A program made the translations under genes and the position numbers. This document shows, piece after piece, positions 52,547 to 60,928 of a stretch of DNA of 64,000 nt. Numbering within the stretch: the stretch's first letter is position 1; each line of letters starts with the position of its first letter. Under the pieces are notes generated by a model that saw only the letters and a list, made by a program, of their open reading frames with translations, was not told where the DNA came from and searched no databases. The DNA lies in contig JAAHGF010000001.1 in NCBI GenBank assembly GCA_010672585.1, positions 248,001 to 312,000 on the forward strand. The letters run 5' to 3'. This DNA comes from Okeania sp. SIO1I7 (GTDB lineage Bacteria; Cyanobacteriota; Cyanobacteriia; Cyanobacteriales; Microcoleaceae).

Positions 52547-53443
52547 ATGAAAAAATCAATACTATATTTGACGGTTATAATCGTCTGTGGGTGCAGTGAC
52601 TTATCTACTGCTGAAAATCAATTAAACTTGCCTACCACATCACCCACTCCTACTTTTGTAGAATGCCCACAAAAACCAATAATTCGTCTGGATAAAGCAG
52701 ACACTAAATCTTTATCTTTAACTGAAAATATTATCGCTATATCCGATACTGTTAACTCTGAAAAACAGCTTGGCTATAAATTTTATGCCCGAACAGGTAA
52801 AGATTTTAACTATAGAATTACCAGTAATGTTTGTATTTGGATATTTGCCCCAGATACTAAACTATTACAACGTCGAGAATTAATCATCGCTGAACAGAGG
52901 GATTCACCAATTTCTGGAGAACAAATGTCTATTGATCTACCTCTAACAGGAGAATATATTGTGCAAGTTTCAAGTCCTAGTGAATCTACAGAATTCAAGC
53001 TAGAAATGAGTTTAGGAGATTTAGCGACACCAGAACCTTCTACAGTTAATATAGACGAAACTTCATCAACGTCAAAATCAGAAACGACAACTCAAGAATC
53101 TACTTCTAAAACTTCTAGTGAAGCAGCAGTAAAAAATTATTATTCTAATCTTAATCAAGGTAAATATGAGCAAGCTTGGAATCAACTATCAACAAGTTTT
53201 CAAGATAATCAACAACTACATCCAGATGGTTATAATTCCTATTATGATTGGTGGACAGGAATTAGTAATATTGCTATTCAAGATATTAAGCAGGTCAGCA
53301 CAAGTACAGACACTGCTACAGTAAATGCTCTGGTAAAATATACAAAAAAATCGGGAGAAAGTATTGCTCAATCTCTGGAGTTATTTTTAGTTTGGAATTC
53401 TACAGATAAAAAATGGAATATAGATACAGTTAGCCTAAATTAG
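52547..53443 (+). CDS. Lipoprotein with C-terminal NTF2-like domain
   Basis: A 298-residue predicted lipoprotein: short signal with IVCGC (Cys16 as the lipid site). Residues 35-160 form a beta domain, perhaps a pre-peptidase-like fold (YKFYARTGKDFNYRI to TGEYIVQVSSPSE). A Ser/Thr-rich linker (165-190) leads to an NTF2-like domain (AAVKNYYSNLNQGKYEQAW to NIDTVSLN). The latter type of domain is often the extracellular C-terminal part of cyanobacterial Ser/Thr kinases. Two genes of a phospho-signalling type (FHA and kinase) follow within 3.5 kb on the same strand, so it may be a sensor component; that is inference. No ribosome site is obvious. Confidence 0.72.
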   Translation: MKKSILYLTVIIVCGCSDLSTAENQLNLPTTSPTPTFVECPQKPIIRLDKADTKSLSLTENIIAISDTVNSEKQLGYKFYARTGKDFNYRITSNVCIWIFAPDTKLLQRRELIIAEQRDSPISGEQMSIDLPLTGEYIVQVSSPSESTEFKLEMSLGDLATPEPSTVNIDETSSTSKSETTTQESTSKTSSEAAVKNYYSNLNQGKYEQAWNQLSTSFQDNQQLHPDGYNSYYDWWTGISNIAIQDIKQVSTSTDTATVNALVKYTKKSGESIAQSLELFLVWNSTDKKWNIDTVSLN

Positions 53444-53671
53444 TGTAAGCATTCAGCTATAAGCATTTCCTACGGAATGCTGCGCAAACAGCTATCAGAT
53501 GCATGAACGTAATAACTTACTAAGGTTATCAGATAACCTTTTTCTTTTGCGCGGAATGCGGAAGCAAACATATTCCACTCCTTGGAGACTTCGATGCGAT
53601 AATGAGCTAATAACTCATAGCTGATAGCTGATAGCTGACCGCTGAATGCTTACGAATTAGTTAGAATTATT

Positions 53672-54055
53672 ATGGTAGAATATTCTTTGACTCTCACAAA
53701 CAAAAATACTAATCAAATATCTAGATATATTCTAGACTTAGAAGAATATTATGAAAATCAGCCTGCCAGTTTTTTTACCCCAATAGTCTGCAATAAAATT
53801 AGAAATGAACTACAAAGTCAAGGTAGCTGTCATATTAATGATATGTACTTACAAATAATTATCAAAACATGGATTCAAGATATCAAAGAAGGATATAGAG
53901 ATAGTAATGTTGTTCTAGATTTACCTAAAATTAATCATCAGAATATTAACAGTCTCAAAGAATCAGGAAACCAAGAAATTCCCCAACTTATTTATCCAGA
54001 TTTATCTGATGTAGAACCACAAATTGGTGCCTTACCCCCCCTAGATTTTTCTTAA
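53672..54055 (+). CDS. Hypothetical soluble protein
   Basis: A 127-residue protein with no recognised domain. It is helical in the first 90 residues (NQISRYILDLEEYYENQPAS, NDMYLQIIIKTWIQDIKEGY) and ends in a Pro-rich acidic tail (YPDLSDVEPQIGALPPLDFS). No signal or membrane segment. It lies between the lipoprotein and the FHA gene, separated from each by repeat DNA, so an operon is doubtful. A palindromic GCATTTCCTACGGAATGCTG unit (53464-53483) precedes it. It appears to be a real gene by composition, but I cannot assign a role. Confidence 0.55.
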   Translation: MVEYSLTLTNKNTNQISRYILDLEEYYENQPASFFTPIVCNKIRNELQSQGSCHINDMYLQIIIKTWIQDIKEGYRDSNVVLDLPKINHQNINSLKESGNQEIPQLIYPDLSDVEPQIGALPPLDFS

Positions 54056-54656
54056 AGTAAGAAAGAAGGAAGGAGCAAGAAGGAAGAAGGAAGAAGGTAG
54101 ATTAAGTAGGGTGTTTCAGCAATGAACAATGAACAATGAATAATTAATAATTACCCCTTCTTAAAAGAAGGTGATTGACTAAAAGGAAAATTTTTGATTT
54201 TATCCCCTTAAAAGGGGAGGCTTCAAACCAGAATTGTTTAATTATTAATTATTAACTATTAATTATGAGGTGACAATACCCTTACCACTTCTGGAGTAAT
54301 CCTAGATTTTACTGTCACGCACCGCTTGCTGTGGGATGGTGTTACACGAGCTAATATTTATTTGACAAGCACTCTCTAAAGTAATATCAAGTCTCATTAA
54401 TTAGCCATAATAAAAATGTTCTTCTTTTGAGAGAGAATATTTTTTCGGTGCGGAATGCGGAGCAAACGAATTTCCCCTGCTTCCCTAATCCCTACTCCCT
54501 ACTCCCTAAATTTTTACGAAGTGGTTATTCAAAGAGACATGATATAAGAAACAATGAAGAAACAAAAAGGAAGAAGGTAGTTAGTTCAAGATTGTTACTC
54601 TAAAAAAACATAAAGTTAAAAATTATGTTGCAGAAAAAAAGTTAAAACAGAGGATT
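54056..54656. other. Intergenic repeats before the FHA gene
   Basis: A short AAGAAGG run (54058-54096), a composite dispersed repeat (54120-54265) and a half ATATCATGTCC element at 54531-54545. No gene is visible. The FHA gene's AGAGGATT ribosome site lies in the last bases. Confidence 0.6.
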
Positions 54657-55334
54657 ATGACTATTAATTGTAATGTATGTTTCTACGATAGAAATTCAGA
54701 CAAAAATCAATTTTGTGAAGTTTGTGGCTCAGAAATACAACCATCAATTACTTTGTTTGAAGCTGCAGAGAAAGGAATTCAAGAGGGAGAAACACAAACT
54801 GTTTTACAAACAGATGAACAACCAGTAAATTTTCATCAAAGTATTAATCAAAAGATTAATCAAAATATTAACAATAATCCTGTAACCGCACCAGTTAATA
54901 CAAATATTCACACTAGCTTACCTCCAAGTCTAGAAACTGCTGAAAAAGCAAATATTTTACCTACAAATTCTGCTAATCCTACTCTGATTACTGGAACAAT
55001 TGCTAAACTTATTCCGAAACAAGTAGGTTCGCCCGTACCAGAATTTATTATCGATAGTAACAATGCTTTGATTGGTAAATTTGACACTAATATTGGTCCT
55101 GTAGAAATTGATTTAGATGGATTTTATGGAGATGAAACAGTTTCTTCTACCCATGCAGAAATCTATTTTGAAAATAATCAATGGCAGATTAAAGACATGG
55201 GTTCTACTCATGGTATTTATATTAAACCTACAGGTAAAACTAGGTTTGGATATAGGATGAATAAACCAGAAATATTAAACTCAGGAGATGAAATTGCTAT
55301 AGGTAAAATTCGGTTATTATTTCTGATTATTTAA
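54657..55334 (+). CDS. Zinc-ribbon and FHA-domain protein
   Basis: A 225-residue protein. The N-terminal zinc ribbon has Cys5, Cys8, Cys20 and Cys23 (CNVCFY, FCEVCGSE). A low-complexity Asn/Thr-rich linker (55-110) follows, then an FHA domain (about 120-225) with ALIGKF, TVSSTHAEIYFENNQW, DMGSTHGIYI and LNSGDEIAIG. FHA domains bind phosphothreonine, so it likely docks on targets of the nearby kinase. The kinase gene begins 333 bases downstream on the same strand and carries the same kind of zinc ribbon. AGAGG precedes the ATG. Confidence 0.88.
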   Translation: MTINCNVCFYDRNSDKNQFCEVCGSEIQPSITLFEAAEKGIQEGETQTVLQTDEQPVNFHQSINQKINQNINNNPVTAPVNTNIHTSLPPSLETAEKANILPTNSANPTLITGTIAKLIPKQVGSPVPEFIIDSNNALIGKFDTNIGPVEIDLDGFYGDETVSSTHAEIYFENNQWQIKDMGSTHGIYIKPTGKTRFGYRMNKPEILNSGDEIAIGKIRLLFLII

Positions 55335-55378
55335 TTTAATTTAGAAGTCAGGAATCAGTAGGGGCGAATGGCCATATC

Positions 55379-55569
55379 CAAGCCCCCGCGCATCCCCCAT
55401 TTAACAAAAAGCGAAGCAACATCTGGCTTCCCCCATTCAACAAAAAGCGAAGCATCTTCTGGCTTCCCCCTTTCCAAGGGGGACGGGAGGGGGATAAAAA
55501 AGGGGGACGGGAGGGGGATTAACTTTGTTGGCTTGCTCGGGGGGCAAAATTCAGTATCAAAAAACTTTT
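55379..55569. mobile_element. Truncated AGAGGTTGTCTGA-family MITE
   Basis: The interior of the family is recognisable (GCCCCCGCGCATCCCCC, repeated AACAAAAAGCGAAGCA, GGGGGACGGGAGGGGG, TTCAGTATCAAAAAACTTTT), but neither full terminal repeat remains. It lies between the FHA and kinase genes. Confidence 0.65.
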
Positions 55570-55666
55570 CCCTTTTGCGTCAATCCTATCAACTTTCAAC
55601 AAGAATTAATTATTAATTATTAATTGTTAAAACCTTCCTTACTTCAGTAAAATCAAAGATAAAAAA

Positions 55667-57076
55667 ATGTCGATAAACTGCCCAGTTTGTGGCGCAGAAA
55701 ATTCTGATACTGCCATTACCTGTCGTGCTTGTGGTTCCCCTTTAACTAATATAAATTCCGTAGGATATCAACTTCCTAGTGGCACTTTACTCCAGCAAGG
55801 TAAATATAGAATAGAAAAAACATTAGGTGAGGGTGGTTTTGGCATTACTTACAAAGCAATTGATTTAGAAAATTTTACCGATGTTGCGATTAAAGAACTC
55901 TGCCCAGATAAATTTCTGAGACATGGCATAAATATTATTTGGCCTCCCTCTATTACTGCCAAAATTAAGCAGGAACAAATCCAAAAATTTAAGACAGAAG
56001 CAGAATATTTACAACAATGTATCCATCCCAATATTGTCAGAGTCATTAATTGGTTTGAAGCTCACAATACAGCTTATTTAGTAATGGAATTTGTCAGAGG
56101 TAAACCCCTATCTAAAATTTTGCAAGAAAAAGGTAAACTGCCAGAAAATATTGTCAAAAAATATTTTATTCAAATTGCTGAAGCTTTACAATTTGTTCAT
56201 GCTAATAACTTCCTGCATCGCGATATTAAACCGGATAATATTATTATTAACTCCCTAGATAAAGCTATCCTCATTGATTTTGGTTCCGCCAGAGAATTTT
56301 TGGCAGGTCTCACTCATAAAATGACCTCTATGCTGACACCTGGATATGCACCAATAGAACAATATACTAACTTCGGCAAACCCAATCCTAGTACAGATTT
56401 ATATGCTGTTTGTGCTTCAATTTATCATGCTTTAACAGGGAAATTACCAGTAGCATCACCTGGTAGATTAAGTTCAGAAACTTTGATTTCTCCACGGCAA
56501 ATAGAACCATCAATTCCTCCTCAAATAGAAGAAATTATCTTAACAGGAATGAAGATGAAAATAGAGGAACGTTTTCAAAGTGCTGAGGAATTAATTGATG
56601 CACTTAAAGGTAAGTTTGTTTCTCAACAATTAAGTCAAGCTAGACATATTTTAAAACAAGGAAATTTGACAGAAGCAGTCACAGCTTATCAACAATGTTT
56701 GTTACAAGAACCTGATAATAGTATTGCTGTTGTAGAACTAGCAATGCTGTTAGTTTATATTGACGATCGCCAAGCTATTTTTGCTGCTAATCGAGCTATT
56801 AAAATTAATCCAAATGATGGTAGAGGTTATGGAGTTTTAGGGCTAATTAATTGTCGCCAAAAAAATTGGCTTCAAGCAGTTCAACAGTTAGAAAAAGCTG
56901 TAAATTTATCTCCAGAAGAATCTTGGATACAGGCTAACTATGCTTGGAGTTTAGCAAAATTATCTAGATGGAAAGAAGCATTAATAGTATGCGATCGCTC
57001 TTTAAAAATAGATAGTAGTTCTGCTTTTGCCTTAGGATTAAAAAGCTGGATTTTAGCTAATCAAAAACAGTGGTAA
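55667..57076 (+). CDS. Ser/Thr protein kinase with N-terminal zinc ribbon and C-terminal TPRs
   Basis: A 469-residue Hanks-type kinase. Zinc ribbon Cys5, Cys8, Cys19 and Cys22; glycine loop LGEGGFGITY (53-62); invariant Lys76 (VAIKELCPD); HRDIKPDN (184-191); DFGSARE (204-210); and an activation segment MTSMLTPGYAPIEQY. All catalytic residues are present, so it should be active. Residues 325-469 contain about four TPR units (LTEAVTAYQQCLLQEPDNS and following). There is no membrane segment, so it is cytoplasmic. The neighbouring FHA protein likely reads its phosphothreonine marks. The C-terminus stops in mid-pattern (SWILANQKQW), so the last TPR may be shortened. Confidence 0.92.
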   Translation: MSINCPVCGAENSDTAITCRACGSPLTNINSVGYQLPSGTLLQQGKYRIEKTLGEGGFGITYKAIDLENFTDVAIKELCPDKFLRHGINIIWPPSITAKIKQEQIQKFKTEAEYLQQCIHPNIVRVINWFEAHNTAYLVMEFVRGKPLSKILQEKGKLPENIVKKYFIQIAEALQFVHANNFLHRDIKPDNIIINSLDKAILIDFGSAREFLAGLTHKMTSMLTPGYAPIEQYTNFGKPNPSTDLYAVCASIYHALTGKLPVASPGRLSSETLISPRQIEPSIPPQIEEIILTGMKMKIEERFQSAEELIDALKGKFVSQQLSQARHILKQGNLTEAVTAYQQCLLQEPDNSIAVVELAMLLVYIDDRQAIFAANRAIKINPNDGRGYGVLGLINCRQKNWLQAVQQLEKAVNLSPEESWIQANYAWSLAKLSRWKEALIVCDRSLKIDSSSAFALGLKSWILANQKQW

Positions 57077-57290
57077 AAAGTCATCATGAACAACAAAATA
57101 AGTTAAATTTAGCTAACAGTATTAAACAAGCATTTCAAGTATAGCTGGCCACTAGAAGTACGAGGCACTTTTAACCAACTTGCCCATAAATGATAATTGG
57201 GCCGAGAAATGTCGAGTATTAAAAATCAACTCCTCACACCTCTAATAATAGAGAATATACCCATAAATAGTTATTTTAGGTTAAGAAAAA

Positions 57291-57653
57291 TTAGATATTT
57301 TGCTTTTCTACCCATTGCTTCAACTCTTCTAAAAAAGAAAGTGTTGTTTTCCCAAAATCAGTGATTTCATAGGTTACAGCAAAAGGTCTTGTACTAATTA
57401 CCTCACGCTTAACCAAACCATCATTCTCCATCTCTCTTAGCCTTTGAGTTACCATTTTTTTGCTTGCTCCGCCAAGTTGACGAGCTAAATCCCCAAAACG
57501 TACGGGTTTATCCTTGAGATGCCAAAGAATAGATCCTTTCCATTTTCCACCTATAAGCCTCATTCCGCGTTCAATTGGACAGGGTGTAAGACAAGGTTCA
57601 ATTGCCTGCTTGCGACCTAGATTGTCGGTTTCAATTTCAATCTTAGAACTCAT
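57291..57653 (-). CDS. HxlR-family transcriptional regulator
   Basis: A 120-residue winged-helix regulator of the HxlR type. Typical features are CLTPCPIERGMRLIGGKWKG (with Cys residues usable for redox or electrophile sensing), LWHLKDKPVRFGDLARQLGG, the recognition helix KKMVTQRLREMENDGLV and FAVTYEITDFG. AGGTGG precedes the ATG. It is divergent from an MdaB-like reductase and a GST, so it probably controls them, as QorR/HypR/YodB-type regulators do. A MITE has been inserted in the shared promoter region. The dyad at 57664-57696 is its likely operator. Confidence 0.9.
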   Translation of the reverse strand: MSSKIEIETDNLGRKQAIEPCLTPCPIERGMRLIGGKWKGSILWHLKDKPVRFGDLARQLGGASKKMVTQRLREMENDGLVKREVISTRPFAVTYEITDFGKTTLSFLEELKQWVEKQNI

Positions 57654-57663
57654 TTCCCACCTG

Positions 57664-57696
57664 GTTACTAAAAGTATACTAATTGACTATAGTAAC
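57664..57696. promoter_or_regulatory. Likely HxlR operator
   Basis: GTTACTA and TAGTAAC are perfect inverted arms 19 bases apart, with an inner palindrome AGTATACT. HxlR proteins bind dyads of this size. It lies 11 bases upstream of the hxlR-type start codon. Confidence 0.55.
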
Positions 57697-57728
57697 TTAA
57701 TTTTGTATATTTCAATTATGGCAGTGAC

Positions 57729-57973
57729 GGCGTTGGTAAATTAGTGTATGATATTAATCGCGCATTACTTAGGAGTCAACCCACCCCCTCCCCTCCCAGG
57801 AGGGGAACGACTGAGTCAGGAGTCAACCCACCCCTCGCCACTCCCCCTCCCAGGAGGGGAAGAAAGAAGAAGAAAGCTAGAGTAGAAGGAGAAAGTTTTT
57901 TGGTAGCGTAAAGGTCATGGAGTTCTATCGCGCTCTGTTCCGGACATGATATCATACCTCAAATTACCAACGC
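57729..57973. mobile_element. MITE, GGCGTTGGT family, copy 3
   Basis: A 245-base element (GGCGTTGGTAAATTAGTG to AATTACCAACGC) flanked by TGGCAGTGAC at 57719-57728 and 57974-57983, a 10-base target duplication. It separates the HxlR operator from the mdaB-like start by about 250 bases and ends only 36 bases before that start codon. Confidence 0.88.
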
Positions 57974-58009
57974 TGGCAGTGACAAATACCAAATAAATCA
58001 AGACAACTA

Positions 58010-58621
58010 ATGAAGACTCTGCTTTTAATTTTAGGCAAAGAAACTAACGAATTTGCTAAAGGTAGTTACAATCAAACTCTTTTTGAGACCGCAGTAGAAA
58101 CTTTAAGCAATCGTTATAAAATTTTGACTACTATTGTTGAAGATGGCTACAAAGTTCCAGAAGAAATCGCCAAGTTCAAACAAGCTGACGCAGTAATCTT
58201 TCAATACCCAGTTTACTGGTTCATGATGCCATCAACCTTAAAACGATACCTAGATGATGTTTATGCTTATGGTGAGTTTTTTGCGTTTGGTGGTGGTGAA
58301 TATGGTTCGGGTGGACTGATGAAAGGTAAAAAGTTTATGCTCTCTACTACCTGGAATGCACCTCTTGAAGTCTTCAATAATAAGAATCCGAATAGCTTTT
58401 TTGAAGGGCGATCGGCAGAAGAAGTATTGCTACCAATGCGTAAATCTCAGGAATATTGTGGTTTAGAGGAGTTACCTCATTTTTCTTGCCACAACATTGT
58501 TAAAAATCCTCAATTTGAGTCTGATAAAGAGCGGTATATTCTTCATTTAACTAAAGTTTTTCTCGATTTCAATCCTTTTAGAAACGCAGACGCTCAACAA
58601 GTAGCATCTATCAGTCAGTAA
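58010..58621 (+). CDS. mdaB: MdaB-like NAD(P)H quinone oxidoreductase
   Basis: A 203-residue flavodoxin-fold reductase of the MdaB type. Characteristic segments are DAVIFQYPVYWFMMPSTLKR, YLDDVYAYGEFFAFGGGEYG, GGLMKGKKFMLSTTWNAPLE and LPHFSCHNIVKNP, closely following the order in E. coli MdaB. It should bind FAD and reduce quinones by two electrons, avoiding semiquinone radicals. It is first in a plus-strand pair with a GST and divergent from an HxlR regulator, the usual layout of an electrophile or quinone defence locus. Its promoter may now come from the MITE that ends 36 bases before the ATG. Confidence 0.88.
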   Translation: MKTLLLILGKETNEFAKGSYNQTLFETAVETLSNRYKILTTIVEDGYKVPEEIAKFKQADAVIFQYPVYWFMMPSTLKRYLDDVYAYGEFFAFGGGEYGSGGLMKGKKFMLSTTWNAPLEVFNNKNPNSFFEGRSAEEVLLPMRKSQEYCGLEELPHFSCHNIVKNPQFESDKERYILHLTKVFLDFNPFRNADAQQVASISQ

Positions 58622-58682
58622 TCCTGGCTAATGTTTGATTTATCCTCAAAAAACACTATTAATTTAAAACTGAGAAAAGATC

Positions 58683-59393
58683 GTGACCAAACAACCAGAC
58701 ATTCATCTTTATACAGCTTCTACTATGAACGGATGGAAGCCAGTAATTTTTCTTGAAGAAGCCGAAGTTGAGTATGACATGACCTATATTGACTTTTCTA
58801 AAAAGGAACAAAAGTCAGATTGGTACATGAAGCTCAACCCGAACGGACGTATTCCAACGATCGTAGACCGGGGTAATGACGATTTTGCTGTTTTTGAGTC
58901 GGGTGCAATTCTCTGGTATTTGGCAGAAAAATATCAAAAGTTTCTCCCTCAAAATGAAAAAACTCGCTCTCAAACACTTCAATGGTTAATGTTTCAAATG
59001 GGTGGTATCGGACCAATGATGGGACAGGCGATGTACTTTCAAAGAATTGCCGAACCACAGGGACATCGAGATGAGTTTGCGATCGAGCGATATGTAAAGG
59101 AGTCGCGCAGGTTACTGGAAGTATTGGATAAACAGCTTGAAGGTAAAATCTTCTTGGTGGGAGATGAATTTACGATCGCTGATATTGCGACCTATCCTTG
59201 GGCGAGGTCCTACTATTGGGCAAAGGTTTCTGTAGACGGGTTGAACAATCTTCAAGCTTGGTTTGACCGCATTGACGAACGACCTGCTACCCAAAGAGCT
59301 TTAGAAAAACCCAAACCTGTACCTGCGTTTTTTGGTCGGGGTGATGTTGACACTGCTCAAGCTGCCAATGCAGCCAGATTTAAAGATAACTAA
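58683..59393 (+). CDS. Glutathione S-transferase family protein (YfcG/Ure2p-like)
   Basis: A 236-residue soluble GST. The N-terminal thioredoxin-like domain (IHLYTASTMNGWKPVIFLEE, KLNPNGRIPTIVDRG, FESGAILWYLAEKY) and the helical C-terminal domain (MFQMGGIGPMMGQAMYFQRI, KIFLVGDEFTIADIATYPWA) are complete. The TMNGWK segment matches Nu-class YfcG-like enzymes, which have disulfide reductase activity with glutathione. The start is GTG at 58683, 61 bases after the MdaB-like gene, with which it probably forms an operon under HxlR control. Confidence 0.9.
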   Translation: MTKQPDIHLYTASTMNGWKPVIFLEEAEVEYDMTYIDFSKKEQKSDWYMKLNPNGRIPTIVDRGNDDFAVFESGAILWYLAEKYQKFLPQNEKTRSQTLQWLMFQMGGIGPMMGQAMYFQRIAEPQGHRDEFAIERYVKESRRLLEVLDKQLEGKIFLVGDEFTIADIATYPWARSYYWAKVSVDGLNNLQAWFDRIDERPATQRALEKPKPVPAFFGRGDVDTAQAANAARFKDN

Positions 59394-59535
59394 CGCATCA
59401 ACTTCAATGGTAGTGACCAATAGAAAATTAGAAACAAAGAATAAAGAGGAGGAAAAGGAGAAAGTTTTTTTATCACTAATTATCCGGACATGATATAACC
59501 TATAAAAAAGCCTTTTTTTTGGCAGCCTAAAAAAA

Positions 59536-60150
59536 TTAAAACGGGATTTCTTCATCAAAACCAGACTCATTTTCCTGTTCTTGAGATTCAGCCAAAATTG
59601 CCTCTGCTTGTTTAATTTTTTCAAAAATTGTAGCTCTAGAATAAGGTCGTTTTTTCATCAGTCGATCAATTTTGTATTTAGCTTTAATTGCCTCTCGATA
59701 TTCTTGAGAAATCGGTTCTTCCGGCCAATTAAAATCGCTAGCTTTGATAACTGGTAGTCGAGAACCTAATTTTTCTCTTGGCATTTCTGGTAATCGTAGG
59801 AGAAAATATTCTCGTCTACGTCTGATATTTTCAGCTCTATTTTCAATTTCTGCTAATACACCTAATAATTGACTAGGATGATGTTCAGAAATAGCTACTA
59901 GAACCTCAACATCATCTAAGGGAATACCTAAACTTTTTGCTTTGGCTAAAAATTCATCTGGAATATGATTTATTATCGGAGGATTAATGGCAGCAGAGAT
60001 TTCTGCTATAGCTTTTTTGATAGTTTCTTGAGCAAATTCAACTGTTTGATTATTAGCTTGATTTGTCGATTTTTCACTGACAATATCTTCTAATTTTTGG
60101 GTGGCATTTGTTAATAATTGAATTGCTTTTTTAAGATGTTCGTAATCCAT
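59536..60150 (-). CDS. Hypothetical helical protein
   Basis: A 204-residue protein read from the ATG at 60150. A start at 60195 would add 15 residues encoded by a TTATTCGATAAAA-type dispersed repeat, so I reject it. The first 90 residues are helical (DYEHLKKAIQLLTNATQKLE, TIKKAIAEISAAI); the middle has LAKAKSLGIPLDDVEVLVAI and a charged ENRAENIRRRREYFLLRLPE; the end is acidic (EQENESGFDEEIPF). No membrane segment. The pattern suggests a helical protein with a charged tail of unknown role. A half ATATCATGTCCG element at 59483-59499 follows the gene. Confidence 0.6.
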   Translation of the reverse strand: MDYEHLKKAIQLLTNATQKLEDIVSEKSTNQANNQTVEFAQETIKKAIAEISAAINPPIINHIPDEFLAKAKSLGIPLDDVEVLVAISEHHPSQLLGVLAEIENRAENIRRRREYFLLRLPEMPREKLGSRLPVIKASDFNWPEEPISQEYREAIKAKYKIDRLMKKRPYSRATIFEKIKQAEAILAESQEQENESGFDEEIPF

Positions 60151-60395
60151 TTTTATCGAATAATTAAGGTTGAAAGCCTCTTCTTTATAATTCAAAATTC
60201 AAAAGTAAAAAGTAATAAGTAAGAAGTAATATGAAATACAAAAAATGTGCCACTTACCCAATAATTAAGTTTTAAAGCCTCTCCTTTATAAGTCAAAATT
60301 CAAAAGTAAAAAGTCAAAAGTAAGAAGTAATACGAATTTCAAGGAGAGGTAATAATTAATAATTATTAATTATTAATTATTAATTATTAATTATT
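60151..60395. repeat. Composite dispersed repeat with AATTATT array
   Basis: Two AATTAAGTTTTAAAGCCTC-type units (near 60163 and 60264), AAAGTAAAAAGT repeats and an AATTATT array (60353-60395) that forms the end of the TIGR02450-like gene. Confidence 0.7.
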
Positions 60396-60633
60396 CAATG
60401 GCTTCTAATTCTTGTGTAGATTGCCATCCAGGTTTCCAAAGAGAGCGGTCTTTTAGTTGTTTAGCATTTAACCAAAATCTCACACTAGAGTCACAGGATG
60501 CAACCATTTCAGCAAATACCCATTGACCTTGATTTTTACGATTTACTACTTGGAAATGTCGCCATCCCCAAGTTTTTTGATTGGCCGTCCATTTGGAACC
60601 AACAAGATGAGGAAACTTTTGTTTTTTTGGCAT
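60391..60633 (-). CDS. Trp-rich small protein (TIGR02450-like)
   Basis: An 80-residue soluble protein with the pattern of a small Trp-rich family: LVGSKWTANQKTWGWRHFQV, KNQGQWVFAEMVASCDSSVR and LKDRSLWKPGWQSTQ. The KWTA, HFxV and LWKPGW elements fit TIGR02450, found mostly in cyanobacteria and gamma-proteobacteria and without known function. The last codons lie at an AATTATT array. The start at 60633 follows a GAAGGAA microsatellite. Single gene, no operon. Confidence 0.8.
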   Translation of the reverse strand: MPKKQKFPHLVGSKWTANQKTWGWRHFQVVNRKNQGQWVFAEMVASCDSSVRFWLNAKQLKDRSLWKPGWQSTQELEAIE

Positions 60634-60733
60634 TTTTATTGAAGAAGGAAGAAGGAAGAAGGAAGAAGGAAGAAGGAAAAAAAAGGTTTCAAGGGAGAAG
60701 GTTTTTTATGGTTAATTATCCGAACATGGTATT

Positions 60734-60886
60734 AGAGGATATCTGAAAAGTTTTTTGATACTGAATTTTGCCACCTAGCCCCCCAACTTTGGGGGGAACA
60801 AGAGTCAATTTGCTTCTAAAAGTCCCCCAATTTTGGGGGATTTAGGGGGCTTAGATGTAGCAAATGAAACTTCTCATACAACCTGT
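60734..60886. mobile_element. MITE, AGAGG(T/A)T(G/A)TCTGA family, copy 3
   Basis: A compact 153-base copy: AGAGGATATCTGAAAAGT at the left and ACTTCTCATACAACCTGT at the right, with GGGGGGAACAAGAGTCAATT inside. It is the shortest complete form and best shows the family's minimal structure. Confidence 0.78.
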
Positions 60887-60928
60887 TAAACCCGCAAAAG
60901 AAAAGATCGGTAAAAATAAAAAATTATT

